A stretch of 12,628 nt of DNA from an uncultured Rhodospirillales bacterium (GCA_903844785.1 CAIMVB010000089.1:1-12628); one strand, 5' to 3'; shown: positions 1 through 7,382, counted from the first letter of the stretch. Notes: generated by a model from the sequence alone, not told the origin. Made by a program: numbers and translations.

Positions 1-350
1 AACGCCATGGGGACCGCTTTCTGGAGCGGATCTTCACCACGGCGGAGCGCGCCAAGGCGGAAAAGCGGACGGAACGCATCCGCGCCGCCACCTATGCCAA
101 GCGCTTCGCGGCGAAGGAAGCCGCTTCCAAGGCGCTTGGCACCGGCTTTCGCGCCGGTGTTTTCTGGCGCGATCTGGGGGTGGTGAATTTGCCATCCGGC
201 CAGCCCACCTTGCGGCTGACAGGGCGGGCTGCGGAACGCCTGAAAGCCATTACGCCGGCGGGACATGGGGCGGTGATTGCGCTGACCATGACCGATGAAT
301 TCCCCTATGCCCAGGCGATGGTGGTGATCACCGCCGTGCCGCTTCCTTGA
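1..350 (+). CDS. acpS: Holo-[acyl-carrier-protein] synthase, 3' part (5' end outside window)
   Basis: AcpS moves the 4'-phosphopantetheine arm of coenzyme A onto a serine of apo-acyl carrier protein, making ACP active for fatty-acid synthesis in the cytoplasm. The readable frame begins at base 3 and runs 115 codons to TGA at 348-350. The best signature is [12 protein letters not shown] at visible residues 34-45; its Glu (visible residue 39) is the family's second Mg2+ ligand. A segment of the form RIFTTAER precedes it and a [17 protein letters not shown] segment follows, both typical of AcpS. The N-terminal GxD metal-binding motif, roughly the first 20 residues, lies upstream of the window. 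The C-terminus ends in alternating hydrophobic strands (AMVVITAV), as expected for this fold. The downstream neighbour is lepB, an association common in alphaproteobacteria. No frameshift is seen. Confidence 0.9.
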   Translation, partial: RHGDRFLERIFTTAERAKAEKRTERIRAATYAKRFAAKEAASKALGTGFRAGVFWRDLGVVNLPSGQPTLRLTGRAAERLKAITPAGHGAVIALTMTDEFPYAQAMVVITAVPLP

Positions 351-377
351 CAGGGCGCACGGCGCCGTTATGCCCTG
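351..377 (+). repeat. Inverted repeat just after acpS
   Basis: CAGGGC at 351-356 is perfectly complementary to GCCCTG at 372-377, and the intervening bases hold a perfect 10-bp palindrome, ACGGCGCCGT, at 359-368. A second tiny stem, GGCG-CTAT-CGCC, follows at 387-398. The repeat starts directly after the acpS stop codon. No T-run follows it immediately, so it is not a classical intrinsic terminator. It could be a weak 3' structure for acpS or 5' leader structure for lepB. Short GC-rich stems are frequent by chance in this genome, so function is uncertain. Confidence 0.3.
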
Positions 378-411
378 GGCCTGCCGGGCGCTATCGCCAC
401 GGTAAAACCGC

Positions 412-429
412 GCCCCTTGGGCCTTTTTT
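412..429 (+). terminator. Weak terminator-like hairpin before lepB
   Basis: GCCC (412-415), loop CTT and GGGC (419-422) form a 4-bp stem, followed after one C by six T residues (424-429). This is the layout of an intrinsic terminator, but the stem is short. It sits 11 nt upstream of the lepB ATG at 441, so if it works it would act as a partial terminator or attenuator between acpS and the lepB-rnc-era-recO run. If lepB instead began at the in-frame TTG at 417, the element would be inside the coding region. Evidence is only the base pattern. Confidence 0.22.
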
Positions 430-440
430 GCGGATGTGAC

Positions 441-1193
441 ATGCCTCTTCAGAGATCCGGCGGTTGGCTGGAAAGCGTCAAAACCATTGTCTATGCGGCG
501 CTGATTGCGGTTGGCATCCGCACTGTTGCTTTTGAACCTTTCAATATCCCATCCGGGTCCATGATCCCTTCGCTTCTGGTGGGGGATTATCTTTTCGTCT
601 CCAAATTCTCCTATGGCTATTCGCGCCATTCCATGCCCTTCAGCCCCAATCTTTTCGAAGGGCGCATTTTCGCCTCTCCGCCCAAGCGTGGCGATGTGGC
701 GGTGTTCAAGCTGCCGCGCGATGGCAGCACGGATTACATCAAGCGCATCATTGGCCTGCCTGGGGATCGCGTGCAGATGCGCAGCGGTATTCTGCACCTG
801 AATGGCACACCGGTGCGGCGCGAATTACTAGGCCCCTTCACGGTTGAAGGCGATGGGCCGCGCATTACAGTGCGGCGCTTCCGTGAATTCCTACCGGCCA
901 TTGATGGCGCGCCAGCTGTGGCGCATGACATCCTTGAAGCCTCAGACGATGCGCCCCTGGATAATACGCCGGAATTCCGCGTGCCTGCGGGCCATGTTTT
1001 CGCCATGGGCGATAACCGGGACAATAGCTTGGATAGCCGCGCGATGAATGCGGTGGGCTTCATCCCGATTGAAAACCTGGTGGGCCGGGCGGAGTTTATT
1101 TTCTTTTCCGTGGATGGCTCGGCCGCCTGGTGGCAGGTTTGGGGCTGGCCCTTCGCCATTCGCTGGACGCGGCTTTTCAGCGCCGTCAGATGA
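441..1193 (+). CDS. lepB: Signal peptidase I
   Basis: LepB is the membrane-bound serine protease that removes signal peptides from exported pre-proteins on the periplasmic side of the inner membrane. The protein is 250 residues from the ATG at 441. A single N-terminal membrane segment spans about residues 13-31, followed by box B, PSGSMIPSL, with catalytic Ser40. Box D, YIKRIIGLPGD, carries the general-base Lys101, and box E, GDNRDNSLDSR, lies toward the C-terminus. These match the Ser/Lys S26A family completely. An in-frame TTG at 417 would add eight residues (MGLFCGCD), but the ATG gives the usual short cytoplasmic N-terminus. Neither start has a strong Shine-Dalgarno sequence; GCGGAT at 430-435 is the closest. 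The gene is followed 16 nt later by rnc, the conserved lepB-rnc-era arrangement seen in many proteobacteria, so co-transcription with the three downstream genes is likely. Confidence 0.96.
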   Translation: MPLQRSGGWLESVKTIVYAALIAVGIRTVAFEPFNIPSGSMIPSLLVGDYLFVSKFSYGYSRHSMPFSPNLFEGRIFASPPKRGDVAVFKLPRDGSTDYIKRIIGLPGDRVQMRSGILHLNGTPVRRELLGPFTVEGDGPRITVRRFREFLPAIDGAPAVAHDILEASDDAPLDNTPEFRVPAGHVFAMGDNRDNSLDSRAMNAVGFIPIENLVGRAEFIFFSVDGSAAWWQVWGWPFAIRWTRLFSAVR

Positions 1194-1209
1194 TTGGCCC
1201 CCAGAAAGC

Positions 1210-1881
1210 ATGAGTGCTAATCTGCAAGAAAGGCTTGGCCATTGCTTCGCCAAACCTGAATTGCTGGACCGCGCACTGACCCATAGCTCAGATGCGGAAA
1301 GCCGTGGTGAGGGTTTGCTTTCCAATGAGCGTTTGGAATTTGTCGGCGATCGCGTGCTGGGCTTATGCATCGCGGAATGGTTGGCCGAACACTTTACAGC
1401 AGAACGCGAAGGGGATTTGGCAAAGCGGCTTTCCATGCTGGTTTCCGCCGATACGCTTTGCAAGGTGGCCGAAGATTTGGGGCTTGGTGCTGATCTGCGG
1501 ATGCCCGCGCGCTATCGCGCGACGGGGTTAATGGGGCCGCGCAATCTACTATCCGATGCATTTGAAGCGGTACTCGGCGCAATTTATCTGGATGGCGGCA
1601 TGGCACCGGCGCGCGCCCTGGTGCGGCGTTGTTTTGCGGGGCTGATTGAAGCCGATGCGCGCCCGCCGACCTCACCCAAGAACCGTTTGCAGGAATGGAC
1701 GCTCGGGCGCGGGCTGGGCTTGCCGGTTTATGGGCTGGTGCAGGCGATTGGCCCCGCCCATGCGCCGCGCTTCATCGCAAGGGTTCTGGCGGCGGGGCGG
1801 GAAGCACAAGGTGAAGGCGATAGTAAACGCGCCGCTGAACAAGCCGCCGCGGCGGCATGGCTGAAAGAATTGAACACATGA
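1210..1881 (+). CDS. rnc: Ribonuclease III
   Basis: RNase III cleaves double-stranded RNA; it matures rRNA precursors and processes structured mRNAs in the cytoplasm. The 223-residue product is close to the family's usual length. The N-terminal endonuclease domain contains the signature NERLEFVGDRVLG at residues 39-51, with acidic residues Glu40, Glu43 and Asp47. The second acidic pair is Asp116 and Glu119 in LLSDAFEAVLGA. Together these supply the two-metal active site. A double-stranded-RNA-binding domain begins near SPKNRLQEW (155-163) and ends with the basic and Ala-rich SKRAAEQAAAAAW helix. I chose ATG 1210 because it gives the standard N-terminus; the frame stays open upstream, but those residues are only a shadow of lepB. 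The TGA at 1879-1881 overlaps the era ATG (ATGA, 1878-1881), which suggests translational coupling. Confidence 0.96.
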   Translation: MSANLQERLGHCFAKPELLDRALTHSSDAESRGEGLLSNERLEFVGDRVLGLCIAEWLAEHFTAEREGDLAKRLSMLVSADTLCKVAEDLGLGADLRMPARYRATGLMGPRNLLSDAFEAVLGAIYLDGGMAPARALVRRCFAGLIEADARPPTSPKNRLQEWTLGRGLGLPVYGLVQAIGPAHAPRFIARVLAAGREAQGEGDSKRAAEQAAAAAWLKELNT

Positions 1882-2771
1882 CCACGCGTTGCGGCCTGAT
1901 TGCTATTCTGGGCGCGCCCAATGCCGGCAAATCAACGCTGGTAAACCGGCTTGCCGGCAGCAAGGTGACGATTGTCTCCCCCAAGCCGCAAACCACGCGC
2001 TTCAGGGTGCGCGCGGTAGTGATGCGGGGTGAGAGCCAATTGGTACTGGTGGACACACCCGGCATTTTCACACCGCGCCGGCGGCTGGACCGCGCCATGG
2101 TCGCTGCCGCCTGGGGCGGCGCGCAGGATGCGGATGTGGCACTGCTGATTGTGGATGCGCGCGCGGGGCTGACGGAGCCCTTGCGCGCCATCATTGAAAA
2201 ACTCGGCAAGACACGCCGGCCCACCTGGCTTGTGTTGAACAAAACCGATCTGATCCCGCGCGAGCAATTGCTGCCGCTGACGGCGGAATTGCACAAGCTG
2301 CAACCTTTCGCCGAGACGTTCATGATCTCCGCCGAGAAGGGTGAAGGCTTGGATCGGCTGCTGGATCGGCTGGCGGAAGCGGTGCCACCCGGGCATTATC
2401 TTTTCCCGGAAGATGATCTGACCGATCTGCCAAACCGCATGTTGGCCGCCGAGATTGTACGCGAACAGATCCTGCGCCAGACGCATCAGGAAGTGCCACA
2501 TCATGCTTCGGTAGAAACCGAAGCATGGACCGAAAAACCCGATGGGTCGGTCCGGATTGATTGCATCATCTATATCGCCCGCGCGTCACAAAAGGCCATT
2601 CTGATTGGCGATAAGGGCAGCCGCATTCGTGAGATTGGGCGGCTCGCGCGCTTGGAATTGACCAAATTGCTGGAACGCCCGGTGCATCTTTTTCTGAATG
2701 TTAAGGAAAAGCCCGATTGGGATGAAACGGCCGCGCGCATCCGCGCCATTGGGCTTGAGGATGCGGGCTGA
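1878..2771 (+). CDS. era: GTPase Era
   Basis: Era is an essential GTPase that binds 16S rRNA near its 3' end and helps assemble the 30S subunit. The 297-residue protein has all G motifs: G1 GAPNAGKS (12-19), a switch I QTT at 38-40, G3 DTPG (59-62), G4 NKTD (121-124) and G5 beginning SAEKGEG (151-157). A C-terminal KH RNA-binding domain contains the GDKG loop at 244-247. An upstream in-frame ATG at 1857 would add seven residues, but the ATG at 1878 overlaps the rnc stop as ATGA and gives the usual short N-terminus before strand 1 (CGLIAILGAPN), so it is preferred. The position right after rnc matches the well-known rnc-era pairing, linking rRNA processing with subunit assembly. Confidence 0.96.
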   Translation: MTTRCGLIAILGAPNAGKSTLVNRLAGSKVTIVSPKPQTTRFRVRAVVMRGESQLVLVDTPGIFTPRRRLDRAMVAAAWGGAQDADVALLIVDARAGLTEPLRAIIEKLGKTRRPTWLVLNKTDLIPREQLLPLTAELHKLQPFAETFMISAEKGEGLDRLLDRLAEAVPPGHYLFPEDDLTDLPNRMLAAEIVREQILRQTHQEVPHHASVETEAWTEKPDGSVRIDCIIYIARASQKAILIGDKGSRIREIGRLARLELTKLLERPVHLFLNVKEKPDWDETAARIRAIGLEDAG

Positions 2772-2783
2772 GCAGGCTGCTGC

Positions 2784-3539
2784 ATGAGCATTGAATGGGA
2801 GGCCCCGGCAGTGGTGCTGGACCTTCGCCCGCATGGCGAAGGTGGTGCGGTTGTCACGGTGCTGACCGAAGCGCATGGCCGCCATGCCGGCTTGGTGAAG
2901 GGCGGCGCTTCCCGCGCTCAGGCGGGGCTGTGGCTGCCGGGCAATCTGATTGAGGCGCGCTGGGTGGCACGGCTTTCAGATCAATTAGGGAGCCTCAGCG
3001 GCGAATTGGTGCATCCGGCGGCGGCCCTTGCCATGGATGAACCGCTCGCTCTCGCTTTGCTGTCTTCCGCCTGCGCCATCGCCGCCGATGCCCTGCCGGA
3101 ACGCGAAGCGCATCCGCGCGCCTTTGCTGGCCTCGTTTCCCTGATCGGCCATTTGGCCGGGGGCGCTGAGGGCGTGGTCGCGGATTATGTGCGGTTTGAG
3201 GCGTTGATCCTGGCCGAGCTTGGCTATGGGCTTGATCTGGCCGCCTGCGCCGTGACGGGGGTGAGTGAAGGTTTGACCCATGTCTCCCCGCGCACGGGGC
3301 GCGCGGTCAGCGCCGGTGCGGCGGCGCCTTATTTGGACAAGCTATTGCCCCTGCCCGGCTTTCTGCGCGATGCGGAAAGCCTGGGCGATGCCGCTGCCTG
3401 GGCAGCGGGGCTACGCCTGACCGGGCATTTCCTGGAACGCGATGCCTTTGGCGCGCGTCACCGCCCCGTGCCGGAAGCGCGCTTCAGATTGGCGGAGAGA
3501 ATTGCAGGCTTAAATGCCGCCCCACCTGATAATGCATGA
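2784..3539 (+). CDS. recO: DNA repair protein RecO
   Basis: RecO helps load RecA onto SSB-coated single-stranded DNA at gaps (RecFOR pathway). The 251-residue protein begins with the N-terminal OB-fold strand pattern (EAPAVVLDLRPHGEGGAVVTVLTE) and the typical HGRHAGLVKGG segment at residues 31-41. It continues with a helical domain and the conserved LGYGLDLAACAVTG and VSPRTGRAVS segments around 146-176. Only one cysteine (Cys155) is present in the region where some bacterial RecO proteins carry a zinc-binding Cys cluster, so a zinc site is unlikely. An AGCAGG stretch at 2771-2776, seven bases before the ATG, is a plausible ribosome binding site. It lies 12 nt after era, probably as the last gene of the lepB-rnc-era-recO transcript. 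Its last 56 bp overlap the 3' end of the opposite-strand gene at 3484-3855. Confidence 0.93.
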   Translation: MSIEWEAPAVVLDLRPHGEGGAVVTVLTEAHGRHAGLVKGGASRAQAGLWLPGNLIEARWVARLSDQLGSLSGELVHPAAALAMDEPLALALLSSACAIAADALPEREAHPRAFAGLVSLIGHLAGGAEGVVADYVRFEALILAELGYGLDLAACAVTGVSEGLTHVSPRTGRAVSAGAAAPYLDKLLPLPGFLRDAESLGDAAAWAAGLRLTGHFLERDAFGARHRPVPEARFRLAERIAGLNAAPPDNA

Positions 3540-3855
3540 CGCCGGTTTGCCCAGCCATCGCGGCTTCACAAATCTCGTGAAGCTCCTCGGGCAGGCTATG
3601 CAGCTTTTCTGGGTTAAGGCGTGACCCGCTGAGGGTTGCCACATGAGTCCAACCAAGATTGCGTAGCGTGAAAGCCGCGCTTTCCGCTGCCATTTCGGCC
3701 GAAGGCGCCAAGTTGAAGACCAGAAAGCCGCGAAATTCACCGCGCGGGGCTAGCGTCGCAGCGCCGGCAATGCCCTCAGCCCAGGTGACCCAGACCGAAG
3801 GCGCGGGCACAGGCAAAAACACCTGCTCAAGGGGCACGGTTGCGGGCTGCATCAT
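3484..3855 (-). CDS. Unrecognised 123-residue protein, antisense to the recO 3' end
   Basis: I do not recognise this family. The frame runs from tandem ATG codons (3855-3853 and 3852-3850) to TGA at 3486-3484, encoding 122 or 123 residues. Coding character is good: the codons show the GC-rich third positions of the neighbours, the region lies almost wholly in the recO-parC gap, and the competing plus-strand frame looks random. The protein is soluble-looking with no signal peptide or membrane segment. Strand-like runs (QVFLPVPAPSVWVTW, FRGFLVFNL) alternate with helices (AEMAAESAAFTLRNLG, PEELHEICEAAM), suggesting a small alpha/beta domain. It converges on recO, overlapping its last 56 bp, and is divergent from parC (102-bp gap). 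No Shine-Dalgarno is visible; a TATTCT hexamer (plus coordinates 3863-3868) ends seven bases before the first ATG, which would fit a leaderless transcript, but no good -35 is seen. The frame stays open upstream through antisense parC to 5229; I regard that extension as a shadow. Confidence 0.68.
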   Translation of the reverse strand: MMQPATVPLEQVFLPVPAPSVWVTWAEGIAGAATLAPRGEFRGFLVFNLAPSAEMAAESAAFTLRNLGWTHVATLSGSRLNPEKLHSLPEELHEICEAAMAGQTGVMHYQVGRHLSLQFSPPI

Positions 3856-3957
3856 AGGCGTAAGAATACAGCAAGAATGCTTTACAAAGTCTTGAAGCCT
3901 TTGCAGCGCGGCTTGGGCAAGGTTAGACGGTTCCCTGGATAAGGACGCGATTCGCCC

Positions 3958-6189
3958 ATGCCCGATGATGTAAAAACCCTGACGCCTAACGGGGCGGAGC
4001 GTGAAACGCGCCTCGCGGATGCGTTGTCCGAACGCTATTTGGCCTATGCGCTTTCCACCATTACGGCGCGGTCCCTGCCGGATGTGCGCGATGGGTTGAA
4101 GCCCGTGCATCGCCGCCTGCTTTGGGCGATGCGGCAATTGCGGCTGGATCCGGAAGCTGGCTTCAAGAAATGCGCGCGTATCGTGGGCGATGTGATGGGT
4201 AAGTATCACCCCCATGGCGATGCCGCGATTTATGAGGCGATGGTGCGGCTCGCGCAGGATTTTGCGGCGCGCTACCCCTTGGTCGAAGGCCAGGGCAATT
4301 TCGGCAATATCGATGGCGATAACCCAGCCGCCATGCGCTACACCGAAGCGCGCCTGACGGAAGTGGCGCAAGCCCTGCTGGAAGGCATTGAAGAAGACGC
4401 GGTTGATTTCCGCGCGACCTATGATGGGGAAGAACGCGAACCCATCGTGCTGCCGGCGGCCTTTCCGCATCTGCTGGCCAATGGCGCGGCGGGGATTGCG
4501 GTGGGCATGGCAACCTCCATCCCGCCGCATAATGCCGGGGAGCTTTGCGCGGCGGCGCTTGAATTGGTGCGCAACCCCGCTGCTGAAACCCGTGATTTGC
4601 TGCGCCACATCAAAGGGCCGGATTTCCCGACCGGCGGCATTCTGGTGGAAGCGCCGGAATCCATCGCAGAGGCCTATGAAACCGGGCGCGGCGGGTTTCG
4701 CGTGCGCGCCAAATGGGAAGTGGAAAAGGGCAAGGCGGGAAGCTGGGTGATCATTATCACCGAAATCCCCTATCAGGTGCAAAAGGCCCGGCTGATTGAA
4801 CAAATCGCGCAGCTTCTGGAAGAGAAGAAGCTGCCGCTGCTGGCTGATTTGCGCGATGAAAGCACCGAACAGGTGCGGATCGTGCTGGAACCCAAAACGC
4901 GCAATGTGGAACCGGCAGTGCTGATGGAAACGCTGTTCCGCGCCACCGCGCTGGAAAGCCGCTTTCCGCTGAACATGAATGTGCTGGATGCGAACCGCAC
5001 GCCGCGCGTCATGAGCTTGAAGGAAGTGCTGCGCGCCTGGCTTGATCATCGGCATGAGGTGCTGCAGCGCCGCACCAATCACCGGCTGGGCGCGATTGCA
5101 CGGCGGCTTGAGATTCTGGATGGCTATCTGATCGCTTATCTGAACCTGGATGAGGTGATCCGCATCATCCGGGAAGAAGATGAACCAAAGCCGCGGCTGA
5201 TGGAACGCTTCGGCCTGAACGATACGCAAACCGAAGCCATCCTGAATATGCGGCTGCGTGCGCTACGCCGGCTTGAAGAAATGGAAATCCGCAAGGAGCA
5301 TAAAAAGCTTTCCGCGGAACAGAAAAAGCTTCAGGCGCTGATGAAATCAGAAGCGGCGCGCTGGCAGACGATTGGCGAAGAAATTGAAAGTATGCGCACG
5401 CGCTTTGGCGATGGCGCGCTTGGTGCGCGGCGCACCGCAACCGGTGCGGCGCTGCCAGAAGTGGTGGTGGATGAAGCCGCCTTTGTGGAACGTGAACCCA
5501 TTACCGTGATTCTATCCGAAAAAGGTTGGATCAGGGCGCAGAAGGGCCATGTGTCCTTGGATGGCGAATTGCGCTTCAAGGAAGGTGATAGCCTTTCCAT
5601 CGCTCTCCACGCCGAAACCACGGATCGGCTGGTGCTTTTTGCCACCAATGGCAAGGCCTTCACGCTGAAGGCCGATGCCATTCCGCGCGGGCGCGGCGAT
5701 GGCCAACCGGTGCGCTTGATGCTTGACCTGACCAATGAAGATGCGGTGGTCACGATGTTCGTGCATCGTGAAGGGTTGCGCTATTTGGTCGCGGCATCAG
5801 ATGGCAAAGGCTTTCTGGTGAAGGGCGAGGAATTGCTGGCCGAAAAGCGCACCGGCAAGCAGGTATTGAATGTGGACCCGCCGACGGAAGCGGCGGTCTG
5901 CGTACCGGCGGAGGGTGATTCCATTGCGGTGATTGGCGATAACCGCAAATTACTGCTCTTCCCGCTTGATCAAGTGCCTGAGATGACGCGCGGGCGCGGG
6001 GTGCAGTTGCAAAGCTACCGCGATGGGGGGCTTGCGGACGTCAAGGTCTTTACCCGCAAGGAAGGGCTTTCCTGGGTGCTTGGCGAAAGAACGCGGGTGG
6101 AGACGGATTTGCGTGCCTGGGTTGGCAATCGCGCCGGCGCGGGCAAGGCGCCGCCCAATGGGTTTCCGCGGTCCAATCGGTTTGAATAA
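3958..6189 (+). CDS. parC: DNA topoisomerase IV subunit A
   Basis: ParC is the DNA-breaking and rejoining subunit of topoisomerase IV; with ParE it unlinks daughter chromosomes. The 743-residue length fits ParC rather than the longer GyrA, and I see no GyrA box (QRRGGKG) in the C-terminal domain. The winged-helix domain includes [14 protein letters not shown] (45-58), the quinolone-pocket segment [14 protein letters not shown] (82-95) and catalytic Tyr128 in [11 protein letters not shown] tower domain and a charged coiled-coil segment (about 436-480) follow. From about residue 508 come beta-pinwheel blades ([42 protein letters not shown]). Ala89 occupies the position equivalent to E. coli ParC Ser80, while Glu93 matches Glu84. 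An AAGGA at 3941-3945 is a possible but rather distant ribosome binding site. parE is not in the window. The gene ends just before the convergent terminator region. Confidence 0.95.
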   Translation: MPDDVKTLTPNGAERETRLADALSERYLAYALSTITARSLPDVRDGLKPVHRRLLWAMRQLRLDPEAGFKKCARIVGDVMGKYHPHGDAAIYEAMVRLAQDFAARYPLVEGQGNFGNIDGDNPAAMRYTEARLTEVAQALLEGIEEDAVDFRATYDGEEREPIVLPAAFPHLLANGAAGIAVGMATSIPPHNAGELCAAALELVRNPAAETRDLLRHIKGPDFPTGGILVEAPESIAEAYETGRGGFRVRAKWEVEKGKAGSWVIIITEIPYQVQKARLIEQIAQLLEEKKLPLLADLRDESTEQVRIVLEPKTRNVEPAVLMETLFRATALESRFPLNMNVLDANRTPRVMSLKEVLRAWLDHRHEVLQRRTNHRLGAIARRLEILDGYLIAYLNLDEVIRIIREEDEPKPRLMERFGLNDTQTEAILNMRLRALRRLEEMEIRKEHKKLSAEQKKLQALMKSEAARWQTIGEEIESMRTRFGDGALGARRTATGAALPEVVVDEAAFVEREPITVILSEKGWIRAQKGHVSLDGELRFKEGDSLSIALHAETTDRLVLFATNGKAFTLKADAIPRGRGDGQPVRLMLDLTNEDAVVTMFVHREGLRYLVAASDGKGFLVKGEELLAEKRTGKQVLNVDPPTEAAVCVPAEGDSIAVIGDNRKLLLFPLDQVPEMTRGRGVQLQSYRDGGLADVKVFTRKEGLSWVLGERTRVETDLRAWVGNRAGAGKAPPNGFPRSNRFE

Positions 6190-6210
6190 AACCGATATGC
6201 ATAAAAGAAA

Positions 6211-6236
6211 CCCCAGCATGAGACATCACGCTGGGG
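6211..6236 (-). terminator. Convergent intrinsic terminator between parC and the importer operon
   Basis: CCCCAGC (6211-6217) pairs with GCTGGGG (6230-6236). Inside it, after one A/C mismatch, TGA (6219-6221) pairs with TCA (6226-6228) around a GACA tetraloop. Read on the minus strand, the stem is followed at once by TTTCTTTTATG, a good U-tract, 28 nt beyond the bmp stop codon. On the plus strand the stem is followed by the weaker TCATTGTTTC, 22 nt beyond the parC stop. It should therefore terminate the minus-strand operon well and may also stop parC transcripts. Confidence 0.8.
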
Positions 6237-6241
6237 TCATT

Positions 6242-6260
6242 GTTTCATCAGTAATGAAAC
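6242..6260. repeat. Second hairpin in the convergent gap
   Basis: GTTTCAT (6242-6248) and ATGAAAC (6254-6260) are perfect 7-bp arms around the 5-base loop CAGTA. The hairpin begins 3 nt after the bmp stop codon (TAA at 6266-6264) on the minus strand and lies directly before the CCCCAGC terminator stem. It has no T-run of its own in either direction. It could stabilise the bmp mRNA 3' end, or help stop plus-strand read-through from parC. The structure is seen directly; the role is inference. Confidence 0.55.
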
Positions 6261-6263
6261 GCC

Positions 6264-7340
6264 TTACGGCATCGCAACATCAATGCCCTGGTAGAAGTAA
6301 TTCTGCGCGCGGATTTCATCATCCGTGAGCCGGCGCCCCGCCGGGATCACCACCGTGCCATCCTGGCGCGTGATCGGGCCTTCAAACGGGTGCAGCGTGC
6401 CAGCAGCGATGGCGTCACGGATGCGCGTTGCCTCGCTCACTTCCTCGGGCGTCATATTGGTGAAGGGCGCCATGCGGAACATGCCGCTGCCAAGCCCACC
6501 CCAGGTATCCGTCGCGCGCCAGGTGCCGTCCAGCACCGCCTTCGCACGATCGGCATAATAATCACCCCAATTGTTGACGCTGCTGGTCAAATGCGCGCGC
6601 GGCGCGAAGCGCGTCATGTCGGATGCCTGGCCGAAGCCGAAGATACCACGCTGTTCGGCAAGCTGCAGCGGTGCCGGGCCATCCGTATGGCTGCACAGCA
6701 CATCGCAGCCCTGGTCAATCAGGGCGCGGGCCGCATCGGCCTCTCGCGCTGGGTTCGACCAGGCATTCACCCACACCACCCGCACCTTCATGGACGGGTC
6801 CACAGACCAGGCGCCGCGCATCACGGTGTTGATGGCGCTGATCACCTCCGGCACCGGGAAGGTGGCGACATAGCCAATGGTCTTTGAACGCGACTTGCGC
6901 GCGGCGATCACGCCCTGGATGTAGCGGCCTTCGTAGAAGCGGGCATTGTAGATCGCCATGTTCGGCAGCGTCGTCGGGCCAGTCGCGTTTTCGAAGAACA
7001 CGCCCGGGTGCTGCGGCGCCAGGCGCTGCGTGGGGACGAAGTAGGAAAAGCTAGTCGTGAAGATCAACCGGTGGCCGGTGCGGACCAACTGAGTCACAAC
7101 GCGGTCGAAATCAGGCGGCGCCACGGATTCCACCGTGGTGGCATTGACGCGGTCGCCCAGCACTTCAGCCATGCGGCGGCGCCCCTGGTCGTGCATATGG
7201 GACCAGCCGAAATCGCCGACCGGGCCGATCAAGACGACGCCCACATTGAGGCGCGACTGCGCCTCGGCCTGCTGGCCGGCCAGCGCGGCGCCAGCAAGAC
7301 CGGCCGAGCCAGCCATAAGGTGACGACGGGTGATGTTCAT
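6264..7340 (-). CDS. Bmp-family ABC transporter substrate-binding protein (nucleoside type), Tat-like signal
   Basis: This is a periplasmic solute-binding protein of the Bmp/PnrA family (type 1 periplasmic fold), which in characterised members binds purine nucleosides for ABC import. The 358-residue precursor starts MNITRRHLMAGSAGLAG, where TRRHLM resembles the twin-arginine motif, and the hydrophobic stretch ends at AEA-QS for likely signal peptidase I cleavage near residue 27. There is no lipobox Cys, so it should be soluble in the periplasm. Family features follow: NVGVVLIGPVGDFGWSHMHDQG (32-53), with Gly-Trp near the expected ligand stacking site, FENATG (116-121), the region around IGYVATFPVPEV, and SHTDGPAPLQLAEQ (217-230). 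A good ribosome binding site (AGGGAGAG, plus coordinates 7345-7352) precedes the ATG. It is the last gene of the importer operon, 58 bp after the second permease. The actual ligand cannot be decided from sequence: nucleoside is most likely, but other Bmp ligands remain possible. Confidence 0.9.
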   Translation of the reverse strand: MNITRRHLMAGSAGLAGAALAGQQAEAQSRLNVGVVLIGPVGDFGWSHMHDQGRRRMAEVLGDRVNATTVESVAPPDFDRVVTQLVRTGHRLIFTTSFSYFVPTQRLAPQHPGVFFENATGPTTLPNMAIYNARFYEGRYIQGVIAARKSRSKTIGYVATFPVPEVISAINTVMRGAWSVDPSMKVRVVWVNAWSNPAREADAARALIDQGCDVLCSHTDGPAPLQLAEQRGIFGFGQASDMTRFAPRAHLTSSVNNWGDYYADRAKAVLDGTWRATDTWGGLGSGMFRMAPFTNMTPEEVSEATRIRDAIAAGTLHPFEGPITRQDGTVVIPAGRRLTDDEIRAQNYFYQGIDVAMP

Positions 7341-7366
7341 GAGGCTCTCCCTGAAAAGCTGGGCGG

Positions 7367-7382
7367 ATTAAGCAAATTTAAT
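7367..7382. repeat. AT-rich dyad upstream of the bmp gene
   Basis: ATTAA (7367-7371) and TTAAT (7378-7382) flank six bases in the 58-bp gap between the second permease and the binding-protein gene. The gap is AT-rich compared with the surrounding genes. It might mark an internal promoter, a regulator site or an RNA-processing point allowing higher expression of the binding protein. No convincing -35/-10 pair is visible, and the arms are short. Confidence 0.25.

Noticed and set aside
1048..1209. 54-codon N-terminal extension of the RNase III frame
   Set aside because: It lies within lepB in another frame and has no resemblance to RNase III; the ATG at 1210 gives the normal length.
3659..3895. 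Plus-strand 78-codon frame in the recO-parC gap
   Set aside because: It has poor coding character and is directly opposite the better minus-strand frame; no homology-like pattern is visible.
3856..5229. Very long open minus-strand frame opposite parC, continuous with the small gene at 3484-3855
   Set aside because: Its translation is rich in His, Gln, Arg and Phe in the way typical of antisense shadows of GC-rich genes. parC on the plus strand is unmistakable, and plausible tandem ATG starts exist at 3855 and 3852.
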